Shown: piece by piece, positions 26,389 to 35,207 of the stretch
How positions within the stretch are numbered: position 1 is the first letter of the stretch
Layout: each line of letters opens with the position of its first letter
Source: Buchananella hordeovulneris
GTDB taxonomy: Bacteria > Actinomycetota > Actinomycetes > Actinomycetales > Actinomycetaceae
Reading direction: 5' to 3'
Length of the DNA stretch: 64,000 nucleotides
Assembly: GCF_001907235.1 (NCBI RefSeq)
Contig: NZ_MQVS01000004.1
Span: 124,001 to 188,000 of the forward strand
Notes under the pieces: model-generated
What the model was told of the DNA's origin: nothing
Database searches by the model: none
What the model saw: the letters and a program-made list of their open reading frames with translations, nothing else
Made by a program: the position numbers and the translations under genes

Positions 26389-27040
26389 CGCGCCGCCCCC
26401 GAGTTTGGCCCAGTTGTACCGTCGCCTGGACGCGGCGGTGGACGTGGGCGACTGGTGGCGGGCCTCCAGCCCGAACTGGTGGCCTGCCGACAGCGAGCTG
26501 GAGATCATCGCCGGGGCCATCCTGGTGCAGAACACGGCGTGGGCGGGCGCGGCGCGCGCCCTGGCGGCCCTGCAGGCTGCGGGACTGCTGGCCCCCGCCG
26601 CCCTGGCCGCGGTTGGCCCCGAGCTGGAGGAGCTCATCCGCCCCGCGGGATTTATGCGGGCCAAGGCCGCCTCCTTGCGGGCGGCCGCCGCCTGGTGGCG
26701 GGACCGCGGGGCGGCAGCCCGGGCTCTGCCCACGGCCGCGTTGCGCACCGAGCTGCTGGCGGTGCGGGGAATCGGCCCGGAGACCGCCGACGTGGTGGCC
26801 CTGTACGTCTTTAACCGCCCGGTCTTCGTGTGCGACACGTACGCGCGCCGCCTGCTGGCCCACGTCGGCTACCCTCCCTGGCCTACGTACGCCGCGGCGC
26901 ACCGGGCACTGGCGCCCCAGGTGGCTGCCACGGAGCTGCCGGTGCGGCAGTGGCAGCACCTTCACGCCCTCATCATTCGGGCCGGGCAGGCCGCCCGCAC
27001 TGGCGGTTGGCCCGCCGTCCTGGGGGGCGACGGCAGTTAG
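26378..27040 (+). CDS. HhH-GPD DNA glycosylase (endonuclease III superfamily, MagIII-like)
   Basis: A 220-aa base-excision-repair type protein. The helix-hairpin-helix is LLAVRGIGPETADVVALYV (about 127-145), followed by the catalytic-Asp motif FVCDTYARRLL. The position occupied by lysine in endonuclease III (GxGxKTA) is Glu here (GIGPETA), as in monofunctional MagIII-type 3-methyladenine glycosylases, and the C-terminal four-Cys iron-sulfur motif is missing. It is therefore probably a monofunctional alkylbase glycosylase. The start is ATG 26378, inside the hydrolase gene. The reading frame is open further upstream, but only as an overlap. Confidence 0.82.
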   Translation: MAASAPPPSLAQLYRRLDAAVDVGDWWRASSPNWWPADSELEIIAGAILVQNTAWAGAARALAALQAAGLLAPAALAAVGPELEELIRPAGFMRAKAASLRAAAAWWRDRGAAARALPTAALRTELLAVRGIGPETADVVALYVFNRPVFVCDTYARRLLAHVGYPPWPTYAAAHRALAPQVAATELPVRQWQHLHALIIRAGQAARTGGWPAVLGGDGS

Positions 27041-27094
27041 CATCCGCGCTTGGCTCGGTGGCCAAGGCGGGCCCGCCGCCCGCCGGGCCGCCGC

Positions 27095-28552
27095 TTAGAC
27101 CGGTTCGGCCGGCCGCAACTGGTGGGCGTCGATGTACTCCTCCCACTGGTCCGGCAGTGGCAGGCCGGTGATAACGCGGGAGGTGAGGGCCGCGCTGGCC
27201 ACCAGGGCCAGGCAGGCCGCCAGGGTCAGGCCCGTGACGGTCGGCCCGGCGTTTTCCAGCAGGAAGCCCAGGCCGAGGCTGACGAGCGGCGCGCAGATCG
27301 CGGTGCCGAGCCCGGTGGCGGCGAACGTCCGCCCCAGCAGGTGTTTGGGAATCACCAGCATCATGAAGCCACCGAACGACGCGTTGCCCGCCGGCAGCAG
27401 GAAGAACAACGGCACCAGCAGCACGAGTTTCAGCCACAGCCACGGCACGAGGGTCACGGCCAGGGTGAGGGGTGCCGGTAGGAAGAACGTGGCGGCCACC
27501 AGTTTGCCTGCCGCCACCCGCTCGACGAGCTTGGTGGCGACGGCCGAGCCGACCAGCGCCCCGACGGCGACGGCCGAGTTGAAGAGTGAGGCGGAGACGA
27601 TCTTGCCGCCCCCGCCGAGGGTGGCTAGTAGCAGGTAGAGCAGGAAGCCGTTGACGAGCGGAAAGAAGAGCACCGACAGCACGGCTATGCGCCGCAGCAG
27701 CGCGTGCCGGGTAATCAGCGCAACGCCCGCGAAGGCGGCCGCGATGTTGCCCTCCCGTGCGGGGGCATCGGTCGCGGGCGGTTCCACGGCGGGCGCGTCC
27801 AGGGGCTCGCCGTCGGAAGGCGGCAGCGCGAGGGCGTCGGCGGTGTCAGTACCCGCCGCGTCGACGCCAGTGGCGGCCACGTCCGCATCGTCGTTGGCCT
27901 GGCCCGCGTCAGTACCGCTATCTACGCCCGCTCCGTTGGCAGTACCCGCGCCCGCGTCAGCGCCCGCGACGTCATCCTGCGCCGCTGTCTTCGCGGGCCG
28001 CAGCCGCCAGGCCGCCACGAACCCGACCGCGCTCAGCACCACCTCGGTGACGAAGGTGGCGGCCCAGTGCCAGGTGACCAGCACGCCCGCCAGGGGACCG
28101 CCGCCGAGCTCGACGGTGGCGTCGCGCCCCTCGTTGACAGCCATGCGGCGCGGCAGCTCCTGAGCCGGGACGATGTCCCGCAGCCAAATGTCGGAGGCGC
28201 TGCCGAGCAGCCCGCCACGCAGAGCCATGATTACCCCGAGCACCAGGAGCAGGCCGAAGCTCAGGCCAAAAACGCTGGCCCAGGCGGTGGCCGCCCCAAT
28301 GACGACCACCCCGATGGCGGCCTGGGTCAGCACCAGCACCCGCTTGTCGTATTTGTCGACCAGTACCCCGCCGATCAGCAGGCAGGCCCCGCTGACAAAC
28401 GCCGCCACTGCCGCGATGATGCCCGCCCGGCTTTCCGAACCGGTGGCCAGGAATACGAGCGCCGGGATCGCGAACGCCCGCAGGGCCGATCCCAAGGTGA
28501 GGGCTGTATCGGCGGCTAACCAGCGCAGGTAGTTGTTCGTCGAGGGCTGCAC
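27095..28552 (-). CDS. MFS transporter with a long acidic central loop
   Basis: A 485-aa major facilitator of the MFS_3/EntS-like type. Helices begin at RWLAADTALTLGSALRAFAIP; the inter-helix motif GGVLVDKYDKR (loop 2-3) is present. Between the two six-helix halves lies an unusually long disordered loop of about 85 residues made mainly of Ala, Asp, Gly, Thr and Val. The substrate is unknown. The start is GTG 28552, with a strong GAAGGAG about 10 bases upstream; a GTG 16 codons earlier has no such site. It is convergent with the glycosylase gene. Confidence 0.88.
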   Translation of the reverse strand: MQPSTNNYLRWLAADTALTLGSALRAFAIPALVFLATGSESRAGIIAAVAAFVSGACLLIGGVLVDKYDKRVLVLTQAAIGVVVIGAATAWASVFGLSFGLLLVLGVIMALRGGLLGSASDIWLRDIVPAQELPRRMAVNEGRDATVELGGGPLAGVLVTWHWAATFVTEVVLSAVGFVAAWRLRPAKTAAQDDVAGADAGAGTANGAGVDSGTDAGQANDDADVAATGVDAAGTDTADALALPPSDGEPLDAPAVEPPATDAPAREGNIAAAFAGVALITRHALLRRIAVLSVLFFPLVNGFLLYLLLATLGGGGKIVSASLFNSAVAVGALVGSAVATKLVERVAAGKLVAATFFLPAPLTLAVTLVPWLWLKLVLLVPLFFLLPAGNASFGGFMMLVIPKHLLGRTFAATGLGTAICAPLVSLGLGFLLENAGPTVTGLTLAACLALVASAALTSRVITGLPLPDQWEEYIDAHQLRPAEPV

Positions 28553-28685
28553 GCTGCCTGCTCCTTCTGCCAGCTCAGTACCTGCGGCCGCCAGGACCAC
28601 CTCGCCCGGGCGGCGTCCGCCTGCGTCCTACCCTACGCCGACCGACTCCGGGCCGCGGGTCCTATGGTCCCGCAGCGGCGCAGCG

Positions 28686-28805
28686 ACCAGCCCGCCCTTG
28701 CTCCACCAGCCCACCCCAAATGCACCAGCCCGCCCTCACAACGGTGCAATGAGGGCGGGCTGGTGCCGCAAGGACGGGGCGATTGGCCCCGGGCGGGCTG
28801 GTGGG
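28686..28805. repeat. Cluster of direct and inverted CACCAGCCCGCCC repeats
   Basis: Three plus-oriented copies (28686-28697, 28704-28717, 28723-28738) face two inverted copies (28750-28765, 28791-28805). The middle pair forms a perfect 16-bp stem with an 11-base loop. The cluster lies between the end of the nan operon (stop at 28821) and the MFS start (28552), so it can act as terminator or mRNA-stability structure for nanE transcripts. No T tract follows in either direction. Confidence 0.8.
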
Positions 28806-28820
28806 CGCAGGGCAAGGCGG

Positions 28821-29495
28821 CTACTGCGCGCCGCCGCCGTGCACCTCCTGGGCGAACCATCCAGTGATGGACGTCGGGTGGGTGATCGCCGTGCCGACGA
28901 CGACGGCCCAGGCCCCCGCCTCCATGGCGGCCCGCGCCTGCGCGGGGGTGTGCACCCGCCCTTCGCAGATCACCGGCTGCTCGAAAGCATCCACCAGCTG
29001 CCCCAGCAATTCCAGGTCCGGCCCGGCCGTCTTAGGGCGCTCGCCGGTATAGCCGGACAGGGTGGTCGACAGGATGTCGCTGCCCGCCGCCGCCGCCATC
29101 TCGGCGTCGGCGAAGCTGCCGCAATCCGCCATGACGAGGATGCCTTCGTCGTGCAACGCCGCCACCGTCTCGGCGTAGCTGCGGCCGTCCGGGCGCGGAC
29201 GGCGCGTGGCATCCAGAGCGACGATGTCTGCCCCGGCCAGGGAGCAGGCGCGCGCGTGGCGCAGGGTCGGGGTGATGTAGACCCCTTCGTCTCCCTCCTT
29301 CCACAAGCCGATGACCGGCACCTTCACCTGGCCCTTGATGGCCGCGATGTCAGCCAGCCCCTGGCAGCGGATCGCCGCCGCCCCGCCCTGTTCGGCGGCC
29401 AGTGCCATGCGGGCCATCGTGGCCGGGTCGCGCAGCGGCTCCCCCGGGTAGGCCTGTACCGAGACGATCAGCTTGCCCTGCAGGGCGGAAATCAT
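28821..29495 (-). CDS. nanE: N-acetylmannosamine-6-phosphate 2-epimerase
   Basis: A 224-aa (beta/alpha)8 enzyme of the NanE family, converting ManNAc-6-P to GlcNAc-6-P in sialic acid breakdown. Family blocks seen are LIVSVQAYPGEPL, GAAAIRCQG, VPVIGLWK, IVALDATRRPRPDG, MADCGSFADA, LSTTLSGYTGE and VVVGTAITHPTSIT. The start is ATG 29495, with AAAGGAA upstream, 2 bases after the nanK stop. It is the last gene of the sialic acid operon. Confidence 0.96.
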   Translation of the reverse strand: MISALQGKLIVSVQAYPGEPLRDPATMARMALAAEQGGAAAIRCQGLADIAAIKGQVKVPVIGLWKEGDEGVYITPTLRHARACSLAGADIVALDATRRPRPDGRSYAETVAALHDEGILVMADCGSFADAEMAAAAGSDILSTTLSGYTGERPKTAGPDLELLGQLVDAFEQPVICEGRVHTPAQARAAMEAGAWAVVVGTAITHPTSITGWFAQEVHGGGAQ

Positions 29496-29497
29496 TG

Positions 29498-30373
29498 CTA
29501 TTCCTTTCCGTAAGCGACCGCACCGAGCAGCGGCGCATTGTCTCCCAGCTCGCCCACCACCACGGGGGTGGCGGCGGCCAGGTCCATGGCGCTGGCGGCG
29601 TAGCCCGCCCGCAGCGCCTCCCACCAGGTGGGTCCGGACCGCGTCATCGACCCGGACAGGATGATTACCCCCGGATCGGCGAAGTTGGCGACCGAGGCCA
29701 GCAACTCCCCGAGCGCGAAGGCCGAGTCGCGCATGATGGCGCGGGCCGTCTCCTCCCCCGCCTCCGCGCGCTCGTCTAGCGTCTTGCCGTCGATGGGCTG
29801 CCCGGTGCGCGCCTGGTATTGGGCGCACACCCCCGAGCCCGACGCGAGCGGCTCAATATGGCCGGTGCGGCCGCATGAGCAGGCCAGCCCGGCGGCGGCC
29901 CCCACACTCATGTGCCCGAAGTGACCTCCGAGGTGGTGGTCACCCGTCAGCACTTGCCCGTCGACGACGAACGCCCCGCCGATACCGGTGCCGACCGCCA
30001 CCGTGAGGGAGGAGGCGTAGTCGCGCCCCGCCCCCCAGGTGGCCTCCCCCAGGGCGTGCGCGTGTACGTCGCCCAGCACCGCCACCGGCAGGCCGCTGGC
30101 GGCCGCCAGCGCCCCCCGAATGTCGGTCCCCGCCCAGCCGGGCAGCAGGTCGGTGGCGGAGAGCACCCGCCCGTCGGCGATCACGCCGGCCGCGGCCACC
30201 ACGATCGAGTCGTAGCCAGCAAACAGCCGCAGCGTCGAGACGACGCGCTCCAACACGTGTTGCGCGCCCGCCGCGGCCTCGGTGGGCAGGGCGTGAGAGG
30301 CGACGACGTCGCCCCCCACCACCAGGCCCGCCCGGATCTTGGTGCCGCCGATGTCGATCGCCAGCGTGGGCAT
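29498..30373 (-). CDS. nanK: N-acetylmannosamine kinase (ROK family)
   Basis: A 291-aa ROK sugar kinase. The phosphate-binding motif is AIDIGGTKI near the N-terminus, with VAVGTGIGGAFV in the middle and a zinc-type motif CSCGRTGHIEPLAS in which the last Cys of the usual CxCGxxGC is His. It phosphorylates ManNAc to ManNAc-6-P for NanE. ATG 30373 overlaps the nanA stop by one base (TGATG), and nanE follows after 2 bases, which makes the pathway assignment firm even though ROK substrate specificity is hard to read from sequence. Confidence 0.93.
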   Translation of the reverse strand: MPTLAIDIGGTKIRAGLVVGGDVVASHALPTEAAAGAQHVLERVVSTLRLFAGYDSIVVAAAGVIADGRVLSATDLLPGWAGTDIRGALAAASGLPVAVLGDVHAHALGEATWGAGRDYASSLTVAVGTGIGGAFVVDGQVLTGDHHLGGHFGHMSVGAAAGLACSCGRTGHIEPLASGSGVCAQYQARTGQPIDGKTLDERAEAGEETARAIMRDSAFALGELLASVANFADPGVIILSGSMTRSGPTWWEALRAGYAASAMDLAAATPVVVGELGDNAPLLGAVAYGKE

Positions 30374-31296
30374 CAGGCCTCCAGCAGCCCGTTGCGCACC
30401 AGGACGGCCCGCACGCCTGCCACCGACTCGCCCGTCAAGCGCGCCACCGGTTCCGGCATCTGGTTGGTCTCGAAGACCCCCAGCAGTTGCAGGGCCGTCT
30501 TGAAGGCTCCGACCCCCGCGCCGTAGCCGGAGATGCCCTGCGCGGCGAAAACGATCCGCATCAGGTCCGCCAGGCGGTCCTGCTCGGCGCGCACGGTCTG
30601 CCAGTCGCCCGCCTGGTAGGCGTCCCACTGCCGCACGTACCCGGCCGGGTCGACGTTGCCGAGGCCCGGCACACACCCGTCGGCTCCCGCCAGGTAGGCT
30701 CCGTCGACCACGACCTCGTGCCCGGTCAGCAGCGTCAGCGGCGAGCCCGCCGCCCGGTTGGCGGCCACCAGGAACCGGAACGACACGTCGTCCCCCGAGG
30801 AGTCCTTCACCCCTTGGATGATGCCGTCGGCTGCCAGGCGCATCAGCAGGTCCACCGATAGTTTGACGTGCACGCACACCGGGATGTCGTAGGCGTAGAT
30901 CGGCAGCTGGGTGGCGGCCCGCAGGGCGCGGAAGTGGCGCTCCACCTGCGCCTCACCGCCCAGCGCGTAGAACGGGGCGGTGGCCACCACTCCGTCCACC
31001 CCCAGCTCTTCGGCGTCCCGAATATGTTCGATGACCCGCTCGGTCTGGGTGTCGATGACACCGGCCAGAATCGGCACCCGGCCCGCGGTGATGCGCACCG
31101 CGGCGGCCAACACTTCGCGGCGCCGGGTCGTCGTTGAGAAGGCCACCTCCCCGGAGGAGCCGAGCACGAACAGGCCATGCACTCCGGCAGCTAGCTGCCG
31201 CTCAATGTTGCGGGCGAACGACGCTTCGTCGAACCGGCCAGTTTCGGTCAACGGCGTCACAACGGGCGGGACAACGCCCCGCAAAACAGTAGTCAT
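30373..31296 (-). CDS. nanA: N-acetylneuraminate lyase / dihydrodipicolinate synthase family protein
   Basis: A 307-aa class I aldolase. It has the family motifs GLFVLGSSGE (ligand carboxylate binding), the conserved Tyr in PIYAYDIP, the Schiff-base Lys in GVKDSSGDD (about 165-168) and the C-terminal GISGYGAGVGAFKTALQLLG. In this operon the reaction is cleavage of N-acetylneuraminate to ManNAc and pyruvate. It differs somewhat from E. coli-type NanA and belongs to the DapA-like actinobacterial branch. The start is ATG 31296 with GGAAG upstream; nanK and nanE follow almost without gaps. Confidence 0.92.
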   Translation of the reverse strand: MTTVLRGVVPPVVTPLTETGRFDEASFARNIERQLAAGVHGLFVLGSSGEVAFSTTTRRREVLAAAVRITAGRVPILAGVIDTQTERVIEHIRDAEELGVDGVVATAPFYALGGEAQVERHFRALRAATQLPIYAYDIPVCVHVKLSVDLLMRLAADGIIQGVKDSSGDDVSFRFLVAANRAAGSPLTLLTGHEVVVDGAYLAGADGCVPGLGNVDPAGYVRQWDAYQAGDWQTVRAEQDRLADLMRIVFAAQGISGYGAGVGAFKTALQLLGVFETNQMPEPVARLTGESVAGVRAVLVRNGLLEA

Positions 31297-31314
31297 TACT
31301 GAGACTTCCTTGGT

Positions 31315-32121
31315 TCAGAGTGTGGGGTGGAGCAGGGAGGGGGCCGCCCCGAGCAGAGTGCGGGTGTAGGGGTCTTGCGGGTCGGCCAGCAGCTGGGCTG
31401 CCGGGCCTTCCTCAACAATGACCCCCCGGTTCATCACCACGATGCGATCCGAGACGTACCGCACCGTCTGAATGTCGTGGGAGATGAACACCATGGCCAA
31501 GCCCAACTCGTCTTTCAGATCCGTGAGCAGGTTGAGGATCTGGGCGCGCACCGACACGTCCAGGGCGCTGGTCGGTTCGTCGGCGATGATCGCGTCGGGA
31601 TTGAGGGACAAGGCCCGCGCGATGGCGACACGTTGACGTTGCCCGCCGGAGAGCTGGCCCGGCAGGGCGTGCAACGCGCTGTCTGGGAGACCCACCATGG
31701 CGATCAAGTCGCGCACGCGGGCTTGTCGCTCTTCCTTTGTGCCGATCTGGTGGACCAGCAACGGGTCGAGCAGTTGGTCCCGCACCAGCATGCGGGCGTT
31801 CAGGGCGGTGGCGGGATCCTGGAAGACCACGGAGACCACCCGGCCGATCTGACGGCGATGCGCCGCGGTGCGTTTGGTGACCTCCTCTCCCTTAAAGAAC
31901 ACCTGCCCGGCCGTCGGGAAGCGCAGCCCACACATGACGTTGGCGGTGGTGGACTTGCCGCAGCCCGATTCGCCGACGATGCCGATGGTCTCGCCGGGCA
32001 TGAGGGACAGGGAGACCCCCGCCACGGCGTGCACCTTGTGCGGCCGCAGCAGGCCACCGGTGCGGGCGTTGAACGTCACGTGGACGTCGCGCAGTTCGAT
32101 GATCGGGGTCGGGGCGGTCAT
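31315..32121 (-). CDS. Opp-type ABC transporter ATP-binding protein (sialic acid importer)
   Basis: A 268-aa ATPase. Walker A is GESGCGKST (about 50-58), the Q-loop VFQDPATAL, the signature LSGGQRQRVAIARAL, Walker B AIIADEPTSALDV and the switch ISHD. It resembles OppF/DppF. It overlaps the upstream permease-ATPase fusion by 4 bases and sits 18 bases before nanA, so the importer and the catabolic genes form one unit. Opp/Dpp-type sialic acid importers (SatABCD of Haemophilus ducreyi, the corynebacterial Sia system) set the precedent for substrate; this is inference from context. Confidence 0.9.
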   Translation of the reverse strand: MTAPTPIIELRDVHVTFNARTGGLLRPHKVHAVAGVSLSLMPGETIGIVGESGCGKSTTANVMCGLRFPTAGQVFFKGEEVTKRTAAHRRQIGRVVSVVFQDPATALNARMLVRDQLLDPLLVHQIGTKEERQARVRDLIAMVGLPDSALHALPGQLSGGQRQRVAIARALSLNPDAIIADEPTSALDVSVRAQILNLLTDLKDELGLAMVFISHDIQTVRYVSDRIVVMNRGVIVEEGPAAQLLADPQDPYTRTLLGAAPSLLHPTL

Positions 32122-34154
32122 CGCTGCTCCTCCTTGATTGCTTGCCCGGTGAACGGGTCGAGGCGGTGGCCGTCGTCGTTCACGGTGGCGGCGTAGTAGT
32201 GCTCAGCCTCGCCCACTTGGACACGCACCGGCGGCTGGTGCAGGCCGATACCGGGGTGCGACGAACGCGGGGCGAAGCGGTCGCCGACGGGGAAGTCCCG
32301 CGGCGAGGGCACCGTGCCGGGCACCTGGTGCAGGCGGCCCGAGCCGGCCTCGATGGACAGCACCGAGCCGAGCAGACCGCGGGTGTATTCGTGGACCGGG
32401 TTGGTCAGCAGCTCCGAGGTGTGGGCCTGTTCCACTACCTGCCCGGCGTACATCACCGTGATGGAGTGCGCCACTTCGGCCACGAGCGCGAGGTCGTGCG
32501 AGACGAAGACCATGGCGAAGCCCAGCTGGTCCCGCAGCGAGTTCAGCAGCTCGATGACCTGCTTTTGGACCGTCACGTCCAGGGCCGTGGTCGGCTCGTC
32601 GGCAATGATCAGCTTGGGGTCGCGGGTCAGGGCCATAGCGATGAGGACGCGCTGGCGCTGCCCCCCGGACAGCTCGTGCGGGTAGGAGTCCAGGGTGCGT
32701 TCCGGGTCAAGTCCCACCAGTTCCAGCAGTTCGTGGGCGGTGCGGGTGCCACCGCGGTTGGTCAGCTGCTTCATCTGGGACCGGATCAGCATTGCCGGGT
32801 TGAGCGAGGACAGGGCGTCCTGGTAGATCATCGCCAGCTCGTGTCCGAGCAGCGCCTGGCGTTCCTGCGCCGACATCTGCAATAGGTCGCGGCCCTGATA
32901 GCGGATCTCGCCGCTGATTTCGGCCCGCGGGTCGAGCAGCCCCATGATGGCCAGCGAGGTGATGGACTTCCCGCACCCGGATTCGCCCACCAGTCCCATG
33001 GTTTCGCCTTCCCGCACCGTGAAGGACACGCGGTCGACGACGTTGACGTTGCCGTGGCGGGGGAACTGGATGCACAGGTCCTTGACCTCCAGCAGCGGGG
33101 TTGCCGCCGCGGCGGGGACGAACCGGTCGGTGCGCCGTTCTTCGACGGCCCGCAGCGCGTCCAGGCGCTCCTGCAGGCTCTCGGCCTGGGCGGCGTGCGC
33201 CTTGACCGGGTCGATCAGCAGCTGATCGGCCTCGCGCTCGGCGTCGGCCCGTGGGGCGTCGACCACCTCGCCCTTGGGGGCGGCCACCATCGCGTCGGTG
33301 ATGCCCTCGGACAGGATGTTCAGGCACAGCACCGTGAGCATGATCAGGAGCCCGGGGAAGACCGCCTGCCACCACACCCCGTTGCGCAGACCGTTTTGCG
33401 CCGAGGACAGGATGTTGCCCCAGGTGGCCACGTCGCCTTCGTTGAAGCCGGCACCGATGAAGTTCAGCGAGGCCTCCAGGATGATCGCGTCGGCCACCAG
33501 CACGGTGGCGAAGACCAGCACGGGCGCGGCGGTGTTGCGGGCCACGTGCTTGATCAGGATCCACGGGGCACGGGCCCCGGAGACGACGACGGCGTTGACG
33601 TAGTCCTCCCCGTAGGCCGCCAGCACGTTGGCCCGCACGATGCGGGTCAGCTGCGGCACGTAGACGGCGGCGATGGCGCAGGTGATGACGATGGTCATCT
33701 GCAGGCGGCTTTCGGGGTTCTGGAATGCCAGGACCGACACGGCCGCCAGGGCGATGCCGGGGACAGACATCATTACGTCCATCAGGCGCATGATGAACTC
33801 AGACAACCACTTGCGCACCACGGCCGCAATCGAGCCGATGATCGCCCCCAGCACGAGCGCGATGGCGGTGGCAGCCAAGCCGATGCCGAGGGAGTAGCGT
33901 CCCCCGTGGAGCACCCGGGTGAAGATGTCGCGGGAAAACTGGTCAGTACCGAACCAGTTGCTGCCGCTGGGGGCCAGCCACTTGCCGAACTCGGTGGAGG
34001 TCGGCGAGATGCTGGTCAAGAACGGGCCGATCAAGCTGGCCAGGAAAATGGCGCCCAGCAGGAGGGTGGCGATCCGGGCGCCCAGGCTCATGGCCGCCCA
34101 CCGGTTCACGCGCACCCCGGGACGGGCCGCTTTGTCAATCTTGTTCTTACGCAT
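32118..34154 (-). CDS. Fused permease (OppC type) and ATPase (OppD type) of the sialic acid importer
   Basis: A 678-aa fusion. Residues 1-300 form an OppC-like permease (first helix about 28-48, EAA loop region YVNAVVVSGARAPWILIKHV), then a hydrophilic linker of about 50 residues, then a full ATPase: Walker A GESGCGKS (about 390), signature LSGGQRQRVLIAMAL, Walker B LIIADEPTTALDV, plus a C-terminal oligopeptide-type extension. Joining a permease to one ATPase is found in several actinobacterial Opp-type importers. The operon order is receptor, OppB-like permease, this fusion, ATPase. ATG 34154 follows the upstream permease by 2 bases. Confidence 0.93.
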   Translation of the reverse strand: MRKNKIDKAARPGVRVNRWAAMSLGARIATLLLGAIFLASLIGPFLTSISPTSTEFGKWLAPSGSNWFGTDQFSRDIFTRVLHGGRYSLGIGLAATAIALVLGAIIGSIAAVVRKWLSEFIMRLMDVMMSVPGIALAAVSVLAFQNPESRLQMTIVITCAIAAVYVPQLTRIVRANVLAAYGEDYVNAVVVSGARAPWILIKHVARNTAAPVLVFATVLVADAIILEASLNFIGAGFNEGDVATWGNILSSAQNGLRNGVWWQAVFPGLLIMLTVLCLNILSEGITDAMVAAPKGEVVDAPRADAEREADQLLIDPVKAHAAQAESLQERLDALRAVEERRTDRFVPAAAATPLLEVKDLCIQFPRHGNVNVVDRVSFTVREGETMGLVGESGCGKSITSLAIMGLLDPRAEISGEIRYQGRDLLQMSAQERQALLGHELAMIYQDALSSLNPAMLIRSQMKQLTNRGGTRTAHELLELVGLDPERTLDSYPHELSGGQRQRVLIAMALTRDPKLIIADEPTTALDVTVQKQVIELLNSLRDQLGFAMVFVSHDLALVAEVAHSITVMYAGQVVEQAHTSELLTNPVHEYTRGLLGSVLSIEAGSGRLHQVPGTVPSPRDFPVGDRFAPRSSHPGIGLHQPPVRVQVGEAEHYYAATVNDDGHRLDPFTGQAIKEEQR

Positions 34155-34156
34155 GA

Positions 34157-35104
34157 CTAGACCGCCCTAATCCGCGGGTTGATGAGGACATAGAGAAGGT
34201 CGACCAGGATGTTGACCACGATGAAGGCGATGGCCACCACGACGGTGGCGCCCTGCACCACGGTCACCCAGTTCTTCTCCATCCCGTCCAACAGCACCTG
34301 CCCCATGCCGCGCAGGTTGAAGATGATCTCGATGATGACCGCGCCCCCCATGAGGTAGCCCACGCGCAGGCCGAGCACGGTGACGGGGGTGATCAGAGCG
34401 TTGCGCAGCACGTTGCGCCCCACCACCACGCGCTTGGGGATGCCGGCGCCGAGGGCCGTGCGCACGTAGTCGCGGTCGAGTTCCTCCACCATGGAGGTGC
34501 GCACCACGCGGGTCAACTGCCCGATGACCGGCACTGCCAAGGCGATAGCGGGCAAGAGCAGGCGCTGGAACCAGCCGGACGGGTCTTCGGAGAACAGCGG
34601 CATCTTGCCGGAGACCGGCAGTACGCCCGCGAAGCCAATGACCAGCATCATGGCCAGCCAGAAGGAGGGGGTGGCGATGGTGGCCACCGAGAAGAAGCGA
34701 ATGGCCTGGTCCTGCCACTTGTTGCGGTAAATGGCGGCGATGATGCCGAGCGGGAAGGCGACCAGGATCGCCACCAGCAGGCCGAGGAAGGTCAGCTGCA
34801 TGGTCAGCGGCAAGGCCTCGAAGACCTTGTCGGCGACGCTGGCCTGGTTTTGCCCGTAGGCGCCCAGGTCACCCTTGACCAGGTTGAGCACGTAGTTGCC
34901 GAACTGGACGAGCCACGGGTCGTTCAAGCCGTACAGCTCGCGGTAGGCGTTGAGCTGCTCGGGGGTGGCGTTCTCCCCCAGGGCGGCGTAGGCCGGGTCG
35001 ATGGGTGACAGGGACATGAGCACGAAGACCAGGAAGGTCACCCCGAGCACCATCACTGGCAGGGCCACCAACCTGCGCCCTATCAGGCGAAAGAGGTTGT
35101 ACAC
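34157..35104 (-). CDS. ABC permease, OppB/DppB type (sialic acid importer)
   Basis: A 315-aa permease opening with the OppB-like helix after MYNLFRLIGRRLVALP, then an external loop containing YAALGENATPEQLNAYRELY and further helices. The EAA loop is LDRDYVRTALGAGIPKRVV. The start is GTG 35104, with AAGGAG 8 bases upstream. A strong intercistronic hairpin at 35134-35173 separates it from the receptor gene. Confidence 0.92.
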   Translation of the reverse strand: MYNLFRLIGRRLVALPVMVLGVTFLVFVLMSLSPIDPAYAALGENATPEQLNAYRELYGLNDPWLVQFGNYVLNLVKGDLGAYGQNQASVADKVFEALPLTMQLTFLGLLVAILVAFPLGIIAAIYRNKWQDQAIRFFSVATIATPSFWLAMMLVIGFAGVLPVSGKMPLFSEDPSGWFQRLLLPAIALAVPVIGQLTRVVRTSMVEELDRDYVRTALGAGIPKRVVVGRNVLRNALITPVTVLGLRVGYLMGGAVIIEIIFNLRGMGQVLLDGMEKNWVTVVQGATVVVAIAFIVVNILVDLLYVLINPRIRAV

Positions 35105-35133
35105 GAGCCGTTACTCCTTATATTGCGGCAACG

Positions 35134-35173
35134 GCAAGGAGGGGCGGGGATGCAAGGCCCCGCCCCTCCTTGC
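35134..35173 (-). promoter_or_regulatory. Intercistronic hairpin between receptor and permease genes
   Basis: A perfect 16-bp inverted repeat (arms 35134-35149 and 35158-35173, loop 8 bases) of almost pure G/C lies in the 103-base gap after the receptor stop. No T tract follows on the minus strand. It probably acts as a partial terminator or a 3'-stabilising structure giving more receptor than membrane subunits, as is known for many ABC importer operons. Confidence 0.75.
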
Positions 35174-35207
35174 TAGTTGGGGTTGTGTGCGGCGTGTGCC
35201 GCTGGCA

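Noticed and set aside
28553-28600. GTG 28600 as start of the MFS transporter.
   Set aside because: A strong GAAGGAG precedes GTG 28552 at normal distance, and the additional 16 residues contain no family sequence.
28686-28805. The inverted repeat cluster considered as ends of an insertion sequence.
   Set aside because: There is no transposase or room for one, no target-site duplication was seen, and the flanking genes are intact.
29496-30877. Extended upstream frame of nanK reaching to 30877.
   Set aside because: The extra 168 codons lie in a different frame of nanA and have the low-complexity Arg/Gly composition of a shadow frame; ATG 30373 gives the normal kinase N-terminus.
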